Shown here: one piece after another, positions 34,321-46,115 of the stretch
Position numbering within the stretch: position 1 is the stretch's first letter
Layout: the number at the start of each line of letters is the position of its first letter
Origin: Dipteris shenzhenensis
Taxonomy: Eukaryota; Polypodiophyta; Polypodiopsida; Gleicheniales
NCBI GenBank assembly: GCA_047967505.1
Contig: CM106538.1
Length of the DNA stretch: 64,000 bases
Direction: 5' to 3' (one strand)
Made by a program: the position numbers and the translations under genes
Notes under the pieces: model-generated
Database searches by the model: none
Told to the model about the DNA's origin: nothing
What the model saw: only the letters and a program-made list of their open reading frames with translations

Positions 34321-35149
34321 GGTGTTGTTAGAGGCTATGTTTAGCCCACTCCTTTGCAATAGTGGAAGTTTTATAACTCCTTTTTATACATATCTTGGTG
34401 TGAGTTAGCTTTGTCCTTTAAGAAAACAATGCATATGTGAACAAAATCTCATATGAAGAAGCCTCTATCATGGCCAGATCCTTTTGATATGAAACACTTT
34501 TCAAACTTTCAAAATATGGTGCATCAAAACACAAATGTTAGGTTATAATTCCAAGTCCATGAGAGGTCAATGACTGTGCTCTAAACCACACTAATAGGCA
34601 AATAAATTTGCTCAAAACATAAAGAATAGTAAAAAAAGTACATAAATTTGGTAATGCTTTGTAGCAAAAATAATAGCACCTCAATCACATGTAAGCACAT
34701 GAAAAGTCAGAGCTCTTTGAAGCACATAAAAATAGAACATAAAGCATGCACAATCAAATGAAAATAGCACAAAAAGTCAAAGTGCTTTGAAGCGCAAAAA
34801 AAAAAGCTTATGAAGCACAAGTAGACGCATGAATATACATTGCTATGCTTCAAAGCACATTAACAAGCTCATAAATATGCTTCAAAGCATAAAGAACCAA
34901 AAATAGAGGAGATACAAATTGCACATGAAGCACATGGAATAACACCTATCTTGCAAATCACAAGAATAAAACACAAGGGCAGATTGTGATGCATGATTTG
35001 CATAACATAATTTAAAGCACATGAATAAGGACATAAATGTGCTCAAAGCATAAAGAACAATAACAGAAGCACACAACAACAACAGATAAAAAGTCATCAA
35101 TGCAAGTGTTATCGATCCCTCTAGTTTCCACTACTAGTGGGGCTCTAGG
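34321..35149. other. AT-rich, degenerate aagcacata repeats
   Basis: 34,690-35,060 repeatedly uses words such as aagcacat, aaagcacat and agcataaag at irregular spacing. No coding feature seen. Confidence 0.55.
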
Positions 35150-36227
35150 TTGAAATCCATTTATGATGTTTGCTCTATCTTGAGCCCTTCTAATGCTATC
35201 TTTAGCTATTTAAGCAAGTGATCCATATGCTCAAGAAAGTATTTGACTTCTTGAACCTTCTCTTTTTCAAGTCCTACTACCACTGGGGCTCTAGGTTGAA
35301 ATCCATACATCATCATGAATGGACTAAAACCTATAGCTGAATGTTTGGCACTGCTATATGCAACTTCTAATATGGGAAAATATTGTTCCCAATTAGTTTG
35401 CCATTTACTTACATATGCTCGAAGCACATCCTTAATGAACTGATTAACCCTTTTAGTTTGATCATCACTCTGTGGATGATCGTGGTGCTCATATTCAAGG
35501 AAGTCTCCAACCTCATAAACACATCCGTCCAAAAATGGCCATCAAATTTTCTATCTCGGTCACTAACAATACTAGCTAGTACCTGTCTGGTAGCCCATAC
35601 AACTTATAAATATGCTCCACAAATAGGCTATCCAATTCTAGAGTTTTAACCTCTTCATTGTTGGAATAAAATGAGCCATCTTGGTCAATTGATCCACAAT
35701 TATCTACATAAAGTCATGCCCCCTTTGTGTCCTATGTAATCCAATAATAAAGTCCATGGAGACACTTTCCCATTTGCCAGATGGAATCTCCAATGGGTAT
35801 AGGATACCTCCTACCTTAAGACGTTCAACCTTATTAACCTAGCATTTTTGGCACTTCAATACATAATCTTGGACCTCCTTATCTATTACAGGCCAAAAGA
35901 ATTGGCTCTTTAGAAGTGCATATGTCTTCTAAATCCTCGGGTGTCCAGTACTTGGACTATCATGACACTAGAAAGAATTTGGTGCCTAATGTCATTATTA
36001 TCTCAGAAACATACTCCACCCTTGTAGAGTAGATAGCCATCTTCAATATTATATTTTTTCCATTTGAGTCCTTTATCACCAACGTGTGGTGTATCACCAT
36101 TTCCATGTGACTCCTCATTGAAACCTCCAATTCATTAACAATTGGAATTTTTGGCTTAGGGAGTCTACTACCACATTGAACTTCCCTTCCGATATGTCAA
36201 TTGAACATGAAACTCTTGCATAATTTT
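35150..36227 (-). pseudogene. gypsy integrase and RNase H/integrase linker, split by a copia insertion
   Basis: The frame at 35,206-35,532 carries the integrase C-terminal half (DQTKRVNQF with the family glutamate replaced by lysine, LRAYVSKWQTNWEQYFPILE, GFSPFMMMYG). Frames to the right give the zinc-binding domain and, at the right edge, the linker MQEFHVQLTYRKG. That linker continues across the copia insertion into 38,879-39,240. Multiple stops. This is a third gypsy sequence, chromovirus-like. Confidence 0.8.
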
Positions 36228-36394
36228 TGTGGGGGTTAAAGGTCACTATACCTTAATCCCAGTTATGTACAATACTCAAACACACATATATTTGGATGGC
36301 ATAGAATATTAGGGTGTTTTGCACCCACCAAAACTTATGTGGCTCTCCCTCTCCCTCACCCTCTTCCATTCCACTTTCGTTGAGAGCACTCTCA
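36228..36394 (+). repeat. 5' LTR of the small copia element
   Basis: 167 bp, TG...CA, same family as 38,712-38,878 and 31,112-31,281. The primer site TGGTATCAAAGC follows at 36,397 after two spacer bases, matching initiator Met tRNA with one difference. Confidence 0.93.
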
Positions 36395-36408
36395 ATTGGT
36401 ATCAAAGC

Positions 36409-37828
36409 ACGGGTGTTCCAGTTGAGCCCACGTGTGTGCCTGGAGCTCGAAGTTTGCTACTACCGTAGCTCTGTGGGAGGAAGGAGAAGCTTCATTGGGT
36501 GACTTTAGCTGCATCATGTGTAGAAAGCCCTTGTAGAAACCTTTGGAAAGTTCTTTGAGTGGTTTTTTGCAAGCCAGTAGGTGGTTTTAGAGGCAAAAGA
36601 TAGTCTATTTTAGACTTGAGGGTCTTGTGATGAAGATATCTTTCTCTAGAAGTTGAATCTTGTCCTCAAATCAACAGCAAAGTTGTAGAAGACATTGAGT
36701 ACTTCATTTTTCGTTTTTACATCTCTTTCATCCGAGTTTTAGTGAAAAGTTACAGCTCCTGCAAAAAGTGAATTCAAGTTCCTGCATGGATTTCGTGTGT
36801 TGGATCTCCATATCCAAGCCACCATTTATAGTTTTGACACTCCCATTAGATTTAGAGTGGCCCAAAACTTTTACCTGTGAAGATGCTTCCAATTCCATGA
36901 AGTTTTGAAGCTATGGTGAAGCTTTGTCTACTCCAACATCTTCATTTCGTCATTTCCTATGTGGTTGGGATCTCAACATCTGGGCCTCCATCTATAGAGT
37001 TTTCTATCCCATTGGATTTGAGACTACCTGAAACATTTGTCTACAAAGCTACTTGCCATTCCGTGAAGAATCAAGGGAGTTGTGATTCTCTGTGTTTTTC
37101 TGTCATCTCTTTGCAAAAAATTTCTCAAAGTTCCAAGACCTTCTCATTGATTGCCACGTGGCATTTTGGCTAAGGTTAAGTTTCCTAAGATTCATTTTGG
37201 TAAGTAAATGCAAGGGTTGACTGACTCTTATATGTTTTGAGGAATCCCAGGTTCTATTTCACTAGCGATCATTGTTGTGGGGCCATGATTTTTGGATATA
37301 CCTTATGCAAATCCCTCTAGTTGCAGTCTGAGCCATGTGTGCTCACTCATGGTTTGCATTGTGTTGCAGTGGATGCTTTACATGCCATTTGGATAGCATT
37401 GCGGATGCGCTGATAGGCTCAGATTGCATTGTTGGATGCTTTATTGATGGACGTTTAGCACACAGATGCTATTTTATGCTGAGGGACAGCTTTGACATAT
37501 TGCAATGGATACACAAGTTGTGCTATGCTCTCTTGGATGAGACATTATTGATGCTTATGCCCATGGACAATGTTTATGCTTGAGGCATTTGGCTCTTATT
37601 GGGTTTGCCATTATTTTGTCATTGCAGGTTGACATTTTCTTTTGGGCCAGATGTGCTCATATCGATAAATAGTATATGTACATGAGTCAAATGCATTTTG
37701 ATGCTTTGAGCCTCTGAGGTTTGGTGATATTAGCTTCCATTTTGGCATACGCATTTGGGTTTACCTAGTATTTGGTGTGATTTCTCTCTTGTAGGTACTA
37801 GCATTTGGGATTTTGTTTCATTTGCATC
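36409..37828 (+). other. leader of the small copia element
   Basis: About 1.4 kb between primer site and gag start with no recognised protein. Like the other copia element here, this family has a long leader. Confidence 0.7.
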
Positions 37829-38270
37829 ATGGCATCCTCTTCCATGTCTGAAAAGGAGTTTTTCAACATTAAAAAGTTTGATGGGACAAACTTTTCTTTA
37901 TGGAAAGAATAGATAAGGGATGTGCTATTTCAAAAGAAGCAGATTAAACCCTTGGCAGGGATTGGAGCTAAGCTTGCAGATATGTCTCAGGATGATTGAA
38001 ATGAGTTAGATGCATTAGCAAAGTCTACTATTAGACTTCATCTTGTAGAGTCAATCTATTTCACAGTATAAAATGAGTAGACTACGGAAGATTTATGGAA
38101 GAAATTATGTGCCACTCATGAGAAGGAAACTGCCTCTAATAAATTTTACCTTAGGAAGAGGTTAATTGAGCTACAAATGAAGGAAGGGGTCTCCATTGCT
38201 TCTCACTTGAATGAATTCAATATTATTTTCTACTAGCTTTAGGCTCAGAAGATGAATTTTGATGTGGAGA
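37829..38270 (+). pseudogene. copia gag N-terminal part
   Basis: Starts at the ATG 37,829-37,831 (MASSSMSEKEFFNIKKFDG), with the expected FDGTNFSLWKE block and a later EDLWKKLCATHEKETASNK stretch, then LNEFN. In-frame stops occur, for example replacing a Trp/Gln after WKE. It joins RNase H sequence near 38,270 without the zinc knuckle. Confidence 0.85.
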
Positions 38271-38669
38271 CTATATGTGTTCACCTTTGCAGGTGGTGTA
38301 GTGTCATGGATGTCTCACACATGGAAGTCCATTGCTTTGTCTACCATAGAGGCTGAGTATGTTGTAGCCACAGAGGGTTACAAGGAGGCTATATGGCTTG
38401 ATCAGCTAGTGGGAGATTTGGGGATTCATATAGATGTACCGACATTGTATAGTGATTCCATGAGTGCTATTTAAATAGCTTGGAATCCAATCTTTCATGC
38501 AAAGACCAAACACATTGAGGTTAGGTACCATTTCATTAGGGATGTACTTGAGGACAAGTGCATAGAGCTTGTCAAGGTTCATACAAATGATAACCCTACA
38601 GATATGCTGACAAAGAGTCTACCTAATTAGCGGTTTGAGTATTGTGGTGTATTGATGGGCATTGGATAG
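38271..38669 (+). pseudogene. copia RNase H
   Basis: The frame opens FAGGVVSWMSHTWKSIALST, then IEAEYVVATEGYKEAIWL and LYSDSMSAI, and after a stop the AKTKHIEVRYHFIRD block, ending in a TAG at 38,667-38,669. These contain the RNase H Glu and the second Asp. The first Asp block (CDSDYAGD in the intact copia) is lost at the deletion. Confidence 0.88.
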
Positions 38670-38711
38670 TATGTCTCTCTTTTAAAGGTACATTGTCTTT
38701 AAGTGGGAGGT

Positions 38712-38878
38712 TGTGGGGGTTAAAAGCCACTGTACCTTAACCCTAGCTATGTACAATACTCAAACACATATATATATGGATGACATAGAAGATTAGAGTG
38801 TTCTACACCCACCAAAACTTGTGTGGCTCTCCCTCTCCCTCACCCTCTTCCATTCTTCTTTCGTTGAGAGCACTCTCA
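38712..38878 (+). repeat. 3' LTR of the small copia element
   Basis: 167 bp, same length as the left copy with roughly a dozen differences. A purine run (agtgggaggt) precedes it. Confidence 0.93.
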
Positions 38879-39240
38879 ATTTCAGCCCATCTATAGCTTT
38901 TCTTCCTTTAAGCTCTGGCTGATTGCAAATCCACTTTCTTCTTTCTTGATAAAAAGTGTTGTCAAATTTGGCACCATGCAAATAGTACCTCCATTTCTTC
39001 AAAGCATAGACTATATATAGCATATGGTTCCTTCTCATATGTTGAGTAATTCCATTGGGCACAATCTAAAGTTTTACTTTCAAAAGCCACTAGTCGACCC
39101 TTTTGTAATAGTCTTGTCCCATTAGCAAAATCACTAGCATCTATTTAAACGATGAATGGTTCAATGGGATCCACTACCTTTAAGATAGGAGCAGATGCTG
39201 TAGCCACCTTTAACTTCTCGAAAGTATTAGAATTGATGGA
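38879..39240 (-). pseudogene. gypsy RNase H, right half of the interrupted element
   Basis: Minus-strand frames show the RNase H region: an I-DAS block near 39,140, VAFESKT near 39,080, then ICNQPELKGRKA just before the copia insertion. The reading continues into MQEFHVQL on the other side of the insertion at 36,227. It ends abruptly near 39,240. Confidence 0.75.
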
Positions 39241-39245
39241 GGGAC

Positions 39246-39460
39246 CCTAATTGCATTGTGATAATTTGAATGACAAAGCACATAAGAAAAACATGAGGGA
39301 CCTTGGAATCATCACAATGCAATAAGGGAGTTTCAAAGTAGACAAAGGGGGGCCTAATTACATTGTGATGATTTGAAAGATAAAGTGAATAAGAAAAACC
39401 TGATAGGTCTTAGAATACATTAGGGGAGAATTGGGGTCTCAAAAGGGCCTCATAAGGAAT
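39246..39460. repeat. imperfect tandem pair, 107-bp period
   Basis: cctaattgcattgtgataat at 39,246 recurs as cctaattacattgtgatgat at 39,353, with the following 40 bases also similar. Confidence 0.7.
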
Positions 39461-39625
39461 GGATTAGGGAATGCTTAGTGGGCTAATGCAAGGGGCTTGG
39501 AGGGTCCCAAGGAGGCCTAACCAGCCCAAACTAGGTGGGTTGAACCCACAATTGAGCCCACCTCTCCCCCCATCAATGAGGGGAGGGGGGCACTTTTTGA
39601 AATTTGAATTTTCAAAATTTGAATC

Positions 39626-39735
39626 TCCCTCCCTCCCTCTCTCTCCCTCCCTCTCCCCCCTCCCTCCACCTCCCTCCCTCCTCGTCCCTCTCCCTCTCCC
39701 TCTCCCTCCTCCCCTCTCCCTCCCTCTTGGGGGAG
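39626..39735. repeat. CCCTCC/CTCTCC pyrimidine tract
   Basis: An almost uninterrupted run of C and T built from tccctccctc and ccctctccct words. The open frames here are artefacts of the repeat. Confidence 0.9.
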
Positions 39736-39929
39736 CTTCAGGAACACTCTTCGAAGGATTCCACCTTCTACCATCGAAGAGATTAATAGGCAGCCAATCA
39801 TTTGGAATGATAGTATTCTTGATGAGCATGCTAGACCACTGGGCACTTCCCATTACATGCAGTGGTCTAAATGGGAGAGAGGCCTCGCCTACACAGTAGG
39901 CACTTGGAAATCTTTTGTCAATCTACGTG

Positions 39930-40920
39930 ATGCATTATCCTCTATCTCCTGAAACAAAACAACACCCTCGAATAGTGAGTCACCTGTATGCAAAAATTTC
40001 TTTAAACGAGAAACATGAAACACTGCTTGGACCTTACAACCCTATGGCAATTCTAATTTATAGGCTACCTTGCATATCCTTTTTAGAATTATTAACCATG
40101 GCCCACAATATCGAGGTGATAATTTAGCACACTCTCCTACAGTCAAAGACTTAGAGTGTGAAGGAGCTCTGAGAAAAACTTTTTCTTCTTCCTTAAATTC
40201 TCTAGCGGATTGGTTTTCATCCGTATATGCCTTAGCTCTATCCATAGCTTGGTGGATGTTAGCTCTCGCAAGTGCTAGCATCTCCCGCATCTGAACCACA
40301 AAGTTTGTGGCACTAGGCACTTTCTGAGGTATTCCAACTATAGTTGGATTCACTGGTCTATAACCATAGTTCATCTCAAAAGGACTGAACCCTGTAGAGG
40401 AATGTTTTCTATCATTGTAGGCAAATTCTAACAATGGCAACCACTTGTCCCATGTATGTTGCCTCAATGACACATATGCTCTAAGCATATCCTCTAAAAT
40501 TTGGTTGATTCTTTCCGTTTGACCATCCGTTTCTGGATGATCCCCACTACTCATTCCCAACTTAGTCCTTAGTCTCAAACACTACAGTCCAAAAATGATG
40601 GCTTCACCCGTTCTACCTTACTCACTTGATACAAAAAACGTGTCACATATTCATGAATATGCTTTTTCATCTTTGGCCAAAAGAAATCTCGCTTCACAAG
40701 ATCATATGTCTTCTCGACTCTTGGATGTCCCGCACATGGGCTATCATGGCATTGTTGAATGACTCTCTGCCTGAGATCATTCTGATTAGGTACTACTACC
40801 TTGCCATTTCTTTTCAACATACCTCCCTTATGGCATATCTTGCATACGTTTGGCCTTTTCTGGATGCCAAGTCATCCTTTTCTCCGAGTTTGAATACGTG
40901 AGCCTTAGGCCCTAAACCTT
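39930..40920 (-). pseudogene. integrase fragment of the same chromovirus family as 692-14,830
   Basis: 40,575-40,820 carries the zinc-binding domain (CHDSPCAGHP, WPKMKKHIHEYV) and 40,042-40,578 the catalytic core end (DGQTERINQILED, FSPFEMNYGY, SPRYCGPWLI). Long stretches match 1,261-2,560 nearly base for base. A deletion of roughly 300 bases near 40,580 removed the first two catalytic acids. Neither LTR is present. Confidence 0.9.
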
Positions 40921-42418
40921 ATCAAACTCTATATTTTCTTAAATTTTTCTCATATAGAGTTTGGGTCCTTGGTTCCCTTCCTCCATCCCATAGGTATATA
41001 CATGGTCATGGACATATGAAGGTGATCTATATTTTGTTAGCATCAGGTCATAAGGTGATCATTAATATATTAGCTCCATAGTTTAAACATTTTATTCATG
41101 TGATCATTTCGTGTACAAAATGGAGTAAATCATATGGCTAGCATAAAAATCTATGAGCTACAAACAGTTTTTTGTGAAGGATTTTTCTAGGAGGAGCTTC
41201 TATATCATGGGAAGGACTATTATGTCACATGCTACCTTACAAAATTTTGAGTGACTAGGTCAAGGTGGACATTGTAACATTTCCCCTTTTGTATCTATTG
41301 AATGATTTCTGACTTGCATGGATTTATTATTTATCAAATAATAGGTTTTCTCTTTGTATGTTGCCAATAATTTTTCATTTGGTATTAATTGAATCATTGC
41401 TGACTTGCATGGATTTATGAGTTATCCCCAATAGGAAGTTTTATCTTTGTATGTTGCCAAAAATCATATGAAAAATAAGTAAGAACAATCTCTATTATTG
41501 ACATGTAGATTCAACCATTTCTAGTAAAAAACTATTGCTACTACAGTTTAGAAAAAGTTCATCACAAGCATCGCTCAAACTGTGGGCTCACTCGAACGCA
41601 GTCACTCGATGTTTCGACTTACTCATTCTGCACCAGCTGCCCTACTCTCCTCCTCTTCCTCTTGCCTTGACCTGCTTCTCCTCTTCCCTCTTCCTTACTA
41701 CTCCCTCCCTCTCACTACTCCCTCTTTGCTAGCTTCTCCTCTGCCTGCTCTCCCCTATCTTTTAGCGTGCAACATTGATACCTCTCCCTCAGTACTCATG
41801 GCACCATTCGAGGACATATCCAACAAGTGCCATGTGACCTTACAACTAGAGGCTGAATATGCAAGAACACGCCATGTGGGATTTAGTGGAACTCCTCAAA
41901 GTGTACTCCACAATCTTCAATTGCAAGGGAAGAAGCATCTTGACCTTTGGGTGGATGGAAGGCTTGTATCCTTTAGACCCTGCCACCCAAAAGGGTCCTC
42001 CTTTTCATACAGTGCATGATGGTAGGTTCGTGTAATTATATTCATTTATGCTTAAGTATACAAATATATATATATGAGAATCCACCAACATTTGTTTGAA
42101 AACAAAGATATTAGCTTTTAATTAATTCGTTAATGTGTACCTATTTGCAATGCTCTAGAAGAACAAAGGTATCACTTTCATCGGTTGGTGGAGTCAATGG
42201 CAAATAAACCACATTTTTCTATTCTGACTGTAGCATTGGGATCATTGTAGATAGTTCTAAACCATTTGACATCAAGAATGAAAATACTAAATCTTTTGAT
42301 AAAAGACCACCTATGTATCAGAAGCACTTGCTCGACTATCTTGTACAAAGTTAATCATGACTCCACAATCATATGTGACTCTCGATGTGTCCCACACGAA
42401 AATGCCACCCATGTGACC
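40921..42418. other. no recognised gene; one 145-codon frame
   Basis: Contains an imperfect ~100-bp tandem pair around 41,280-41,470 (gacttgcatggatttat and tttgtatgttgccaa shared). A plus-strand frame 41,582-42,019 is Leu/Ser-rich at first, then has a less biased end (MAPFEDISNKCHVTLQLEAE). I do not recognise it and there is no supporting context. Confidence 0.4.
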
Positions 42419-43790
42419 TCAATGCATTGTACTTTTTGCACTACAAAAGAACATGATTAAAACAATGAGGATGCATTTTGTAGCAATTGTGATCATAAAT
42501 CCCCAAATTAAGTAGAAAGGTTTTAAAATTACATGTGGCATACATCCAACTGCAAGTTCCTGCTGCTCTAGATCGATTACGTCCTCTCCATCATGTTTGG
42601 CTTCACGAAGAGCTTCTTGTAGCCAATCACGGGACATGTGTTTGGGGAGAAGAGCAAGGTCCGATGGATATGGCACCCTCTGCCTATGCATGACTCTAAA
42701 TCTTGCCCTCTCATTTATTCTTTTTGCTTTGGCCTCTTCATATCTCTCCACCCATCTTTGCATCTTGGGACTATTGAGGACACAAAACTTATTGAATTTC
42801 TCTCTTTGCTCTTAGCTCATTTTTCTTTCGACCCCCTTACCTTGGGGAACCTCTTCAATGACACAATCATTGTCCTTGATGTTCCAAGCATTTGGCATAT
42901 CGGGATCCATGGATGCAAGAGACTCTGTGATGTATACTAATGACTCTTGCACAAGCCGTCGTTCCACCATGCTTACTTCGAGTCTAGCTCTTTGCCTTAT
43001 AAATATCTTCAAGGTTTTCATAAACCATTCAAGGAAAAACATCCAATGACTATGAACGGTTCCTACAATGGTGACCTCATCAACTACGTGTACAAGCAAG
43101 TCCACCTGAGTCGTCCATAATGCTTGAGGGAAAGTGTTTCTCAAGCAAGCACACTACTTTAATGGAGTCCACTTTAGCCCTCTCGATGCTCGATACAGAG
43201 ATATCTTTTTGTAAGATCCACCTATTCCACATGCACGGGTAAGATTCAATATTTTATACCCATCATTTAAAATTGTATGTCAAAATATAACGAAGGTGAC
43301 ATGATAGTAAGCATACCTGACAATGCCACTGATCTTGTAGAAAGCGGTTCTAACATCTTCTGATAAGCATCCTCTCGCTATAATTGGGAGGATAAACTAC
43401 CCAAGCAACAAAGGAGTTATAACAATGTGACACAATCATATAAGTTAATTACACAAAAGCATCAAAATCTTAGTTCTACATACTCTTCATTTCCCTTGTA
43501 AATGCTCCCCTTGGGCAACGCATCTGTCCCGTGGGTGTCTAAAAAGTTGCAATATCCGCCTTGACCCTTGCCTCCTCTATGGTCTTGGAAAGGATCCATG
43601 GTGCCTTTGAGAGAACAATTCGTGGAGGACACACTTGGGTTCCTGAACCACCCTCTTGAGTAACTTTAGAACCATGCTCTTTGGTGCACGTGCTCCCTCG
43701 CTACTCTCCTCATCCTGTATAATATAATGATGCAAGGTTAGTGCGTGCAACAAGGACAAGCAATATAAATATCCATGAATCATTCAAATA
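42419..43790 (-). pseudogene. CACTA (En/Spm) transposase remnant with DUF4218 region
   Basis: 42,812-43,144 matches the DUF4218 region that follows the TNP2-type transposase in plant CACTA elements: VDLLVHVVDEVTIVGTVHS, HWMFFLEWFMKTLK, RARLEVSMVERRLVQESLVY. 42,419-42,763 continues with a charged C-terminal region (MQRWVERYEEAKAKR). Upstream, 43,310-43,400 gives ILPIIARGCLSEDVRTAFY, which ends at a good splice donor (CAG then GTATGC), so intron-containing structure is retained. A frameshift lies near 43,120. The word cactacaaaag at about 42,439 could be a decayed CACTA terminus. The catalytic core was not identified. Confidence 0.72.
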
Positions 43791-44865
43791 TCATTGGTTT
43801 ACCAATGATGCACTAGCATGTCGATGCACATCCTCTTCTTTTGGTGGTGCCTCTCCATACATCTGCAAGTGGCGCATGACAATACTGTACTGATGACGAA
43901 CCCCTCAACTGCAATGCATGCAATGACAAGGCAATCTCTCATGAAGCCACTCCAAGCTCTTGGGAAGTGGCCCCCTATCCGATGAGCTATAACAACTCAT
44001 CCTCTCCACCTGCACACATCCATAATCATCCCCCCAAGACAAGTCAAACACCCAAACACCCAAATTCCTCAAGCTCTAAACCCTAAACCCCTAGAAAATC
44101 CTATTTTGTTGATATGGGCATCGGTATATACTGACGACCATACCGATGCTCTACTTTTATATACCCATAGTAATATAGATGCCGATACTATGTCGTTCGT
44201 CTCGCGATGCCATTTGTTTTTCATGTGTTCTACTCCCTCGCTTTTGCTTTCAACTCGGCCTGCAACCCTTGCCTCCTCCCTCCCCCTCCCACCTCTCCAT
44301 CCTCTCCTACATTGTCCCTTTGCACCTACAAGACTTGCTGTAGGTCCCTCTCCATCTCAAGGTAAGAATTCCTCTTTTTCCCTTCTATTTCAAGTCTGCT
44401 TGGTTTATTTGTCTTTCTTTCTACCTCTCCTCTTGTTTCCCTTCCTCTACTTTCACTTTCCCTTCCTTTTTGTAAAGTTTCTCCTTATTTCCTTTCCTTT
44501 TCTTTCTCTAAAGGAAGAAACAATACACAAAAAACAATCATGAAAGAGAAGAGTATGAAAGGTCTACCTATTGTTTTCGTGCTTTCTCCTTGTTTGTAGG
44601 CTTCTCTTTGTCTCCTCAATCCAATCCCTTTGGAATGTTGCTTCTCCAAAGTCCTCCTTTCACTAATTAGTTTTCTTAAAATGGTATGTTTCCTCTCTTT
44701 TATAGGGCCAGTACACGAAATACCTCCTCTTCCGAGTGAGATTATCCGATGCCAGGACACATCATTTCCAAGTAAGAACGTGCTTCCTCTCTTTTCATAT
44801 TTTTCTTTTCGTGATTGCATTGGCTTGCACAGCTAGCACCTTAAGCGCTACCTACAGTGATGGGT
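43791..44865. other. no gene recognised; pyrimidine-rich
   Basis: Frames at 44,106-44,543 (plus) and 44,485-44,820 (minus) are composition-driven. The region grades into the long pyrimidine tract that follows. Confidence 0.45.
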
Positions 44866-45690
44866 ATAGAAACTCTTATCCTCTTTTCTTCCCTCTTCTC
44901 CCCACTCTTATTTTCTCTTCTCTTTTATTCTCTTTCCCCCTCTCTTTTCTTCTCTCTTTTCCTCTCTTTCCTTCTCTCTTTTTCTCTCTTTTTCTTCCTC
45001 TTCTCTCCCCTCTCCTATTTCCTCTCTTTTCTCCTATCTCTTCTCTTATTTCCTCTCTTCCCCTCTCTTCTCTTCTCTCTTTTCCTCTTTTCTCCTCTTC
45101 TCCTCCTCTCTTTTTCTCTCTTTTCCTCTCTTTTCTCCTCTTCTCCTCTCTTCTCCTCTTCTCTTTTTCCCTCTCTTTTCCCCTCTCTTTTCTTCTCTCT
45201 TTTCCTCTCTTTCCTTCTCTCTATTCCTCCCTTTTCCTTCTCTCTTTTCCTCTCTTTTCCTTCTCTCTTTCCTTCTCTCTTTTCCTCTCTTTCCTTCTCT
45301 CTTTTCCTCTCTTCCCCTCTCTTCTCTTCTCTCTTTTCCTCTCTTCTCCTCTTCTCTCTTTTCCCCTCTCTTTTCCTCTCTTTTCCTCTCTTTCCTTCTC
45401 TCTTTTCTTCTCTTTTACTCTCTTTTCCTCTCTTTTCCTCTTTCCTCTTCTCTTTTTTCCTCTCTTTCCTTCTCTCTTTTTCTCTCTTTCCTTCTCTCTT
45501 CTCTTTTCCTCTCTTTTCCTTCTCTCTTTTCCTCTGTTTTCCTCTCTTTTCCCCTATTTTCTCTCTCTTTTCATCCCTTTTTTCCTATCTTTTCCTCTCT
45601 TTTCCTTCTCTCTTTCCTTCTCTCTTTTCTCTTTTCTTTTCCTCTCTTTTGTTCTCTCTTTTCCTCTATTTCCTCTCTCTTTTCTCCTTG
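44866..45690. repeat. 820-bp pyrimidine tract (CTCTTTTCCTCT type)
   Basis: About 820 bases are almost purely C and T on the plus strand, made of variations of ctctcttttcctctctttcctt. Two overlapping frames of 288 and 323 codons (Leu/Phe/Ser only) are artefacts of the repeat, not genes. Confidence 0.95.
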
Positions 45691-46115
45691 AGTTCCCACC
45701 CACGTGAAGCTTCAACAGCCTGACATTAAGCAAGCATATGTAGACTTGTATCATTGTACCCCTCTCCGAATCTTTCTTTGAATTCCTGAGAGTCTCTCTT
45801 TTCCTTAATGCATTTTGGAGGCTAAGATTCAAGAACCAAGAATTCAAAGAATGATATGAGTCTGTAAATGCTTGCTAAATCCTAGGCTACACCAATGCGA
45901 GGAGCCTATCTTTTTCTCTCTCTTTTCAAACTTTTTCCCCTATCTTTTCTCTCTTTTTAAACACATACAGCATAACGAATAACAAAGAGAGGGATACAAC
46001 ATAATCTCATCATCTATTGTAACAAATATCCAAGAGGGGTTGCAACAAATATCCAAGAGAGGGCTTCCTCTCATACACTGGAAAGTATAGCTAACATTCT
46101 TCAAATCGGAGTACT

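Larger units (their letters stand above)
36228..38878 (+). mobile_element. internally deleted copia element (gag plus RNase H)
   Basis: Two 167-bp LTRs (36,228-36,394 and 38,712-38,878) flank an interior with primer site, long leader, gag and RNase H only. The flanks atttt and atttc are a near-perfect 5-bp target duplication. It sits between the RNase H and integrase linker of a minus-strand gypsy remnant, and joining the flanks restores the conserved gypsy order, so the boundary is secure. Lacking protease, integrase and RT, it could only have moved with help from relatives such as the family member at 30,847-31,281. Confidence 0.93.

Noticed and set aside
39471-39899. Pro/Leu/Ser frames of 109-142 codons on both strands
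   Set aside because: Driven by the CCCTCC tract at 39,626-39,735.
42439-42450. cactacaaaag as a definite CACTA terminus
   Set aside because: No matching inverted terminus or 3-bp duplication was found to the right, so it is mentioned only as a possibility.
44736-45723. Frames of 288 and 323 codons rich in Leu, Phe and Ser, resembling membrane proteins
   Set aside because: They read through the pure pyrimidine tract, and two overlapping frames look equally hydrophobic.
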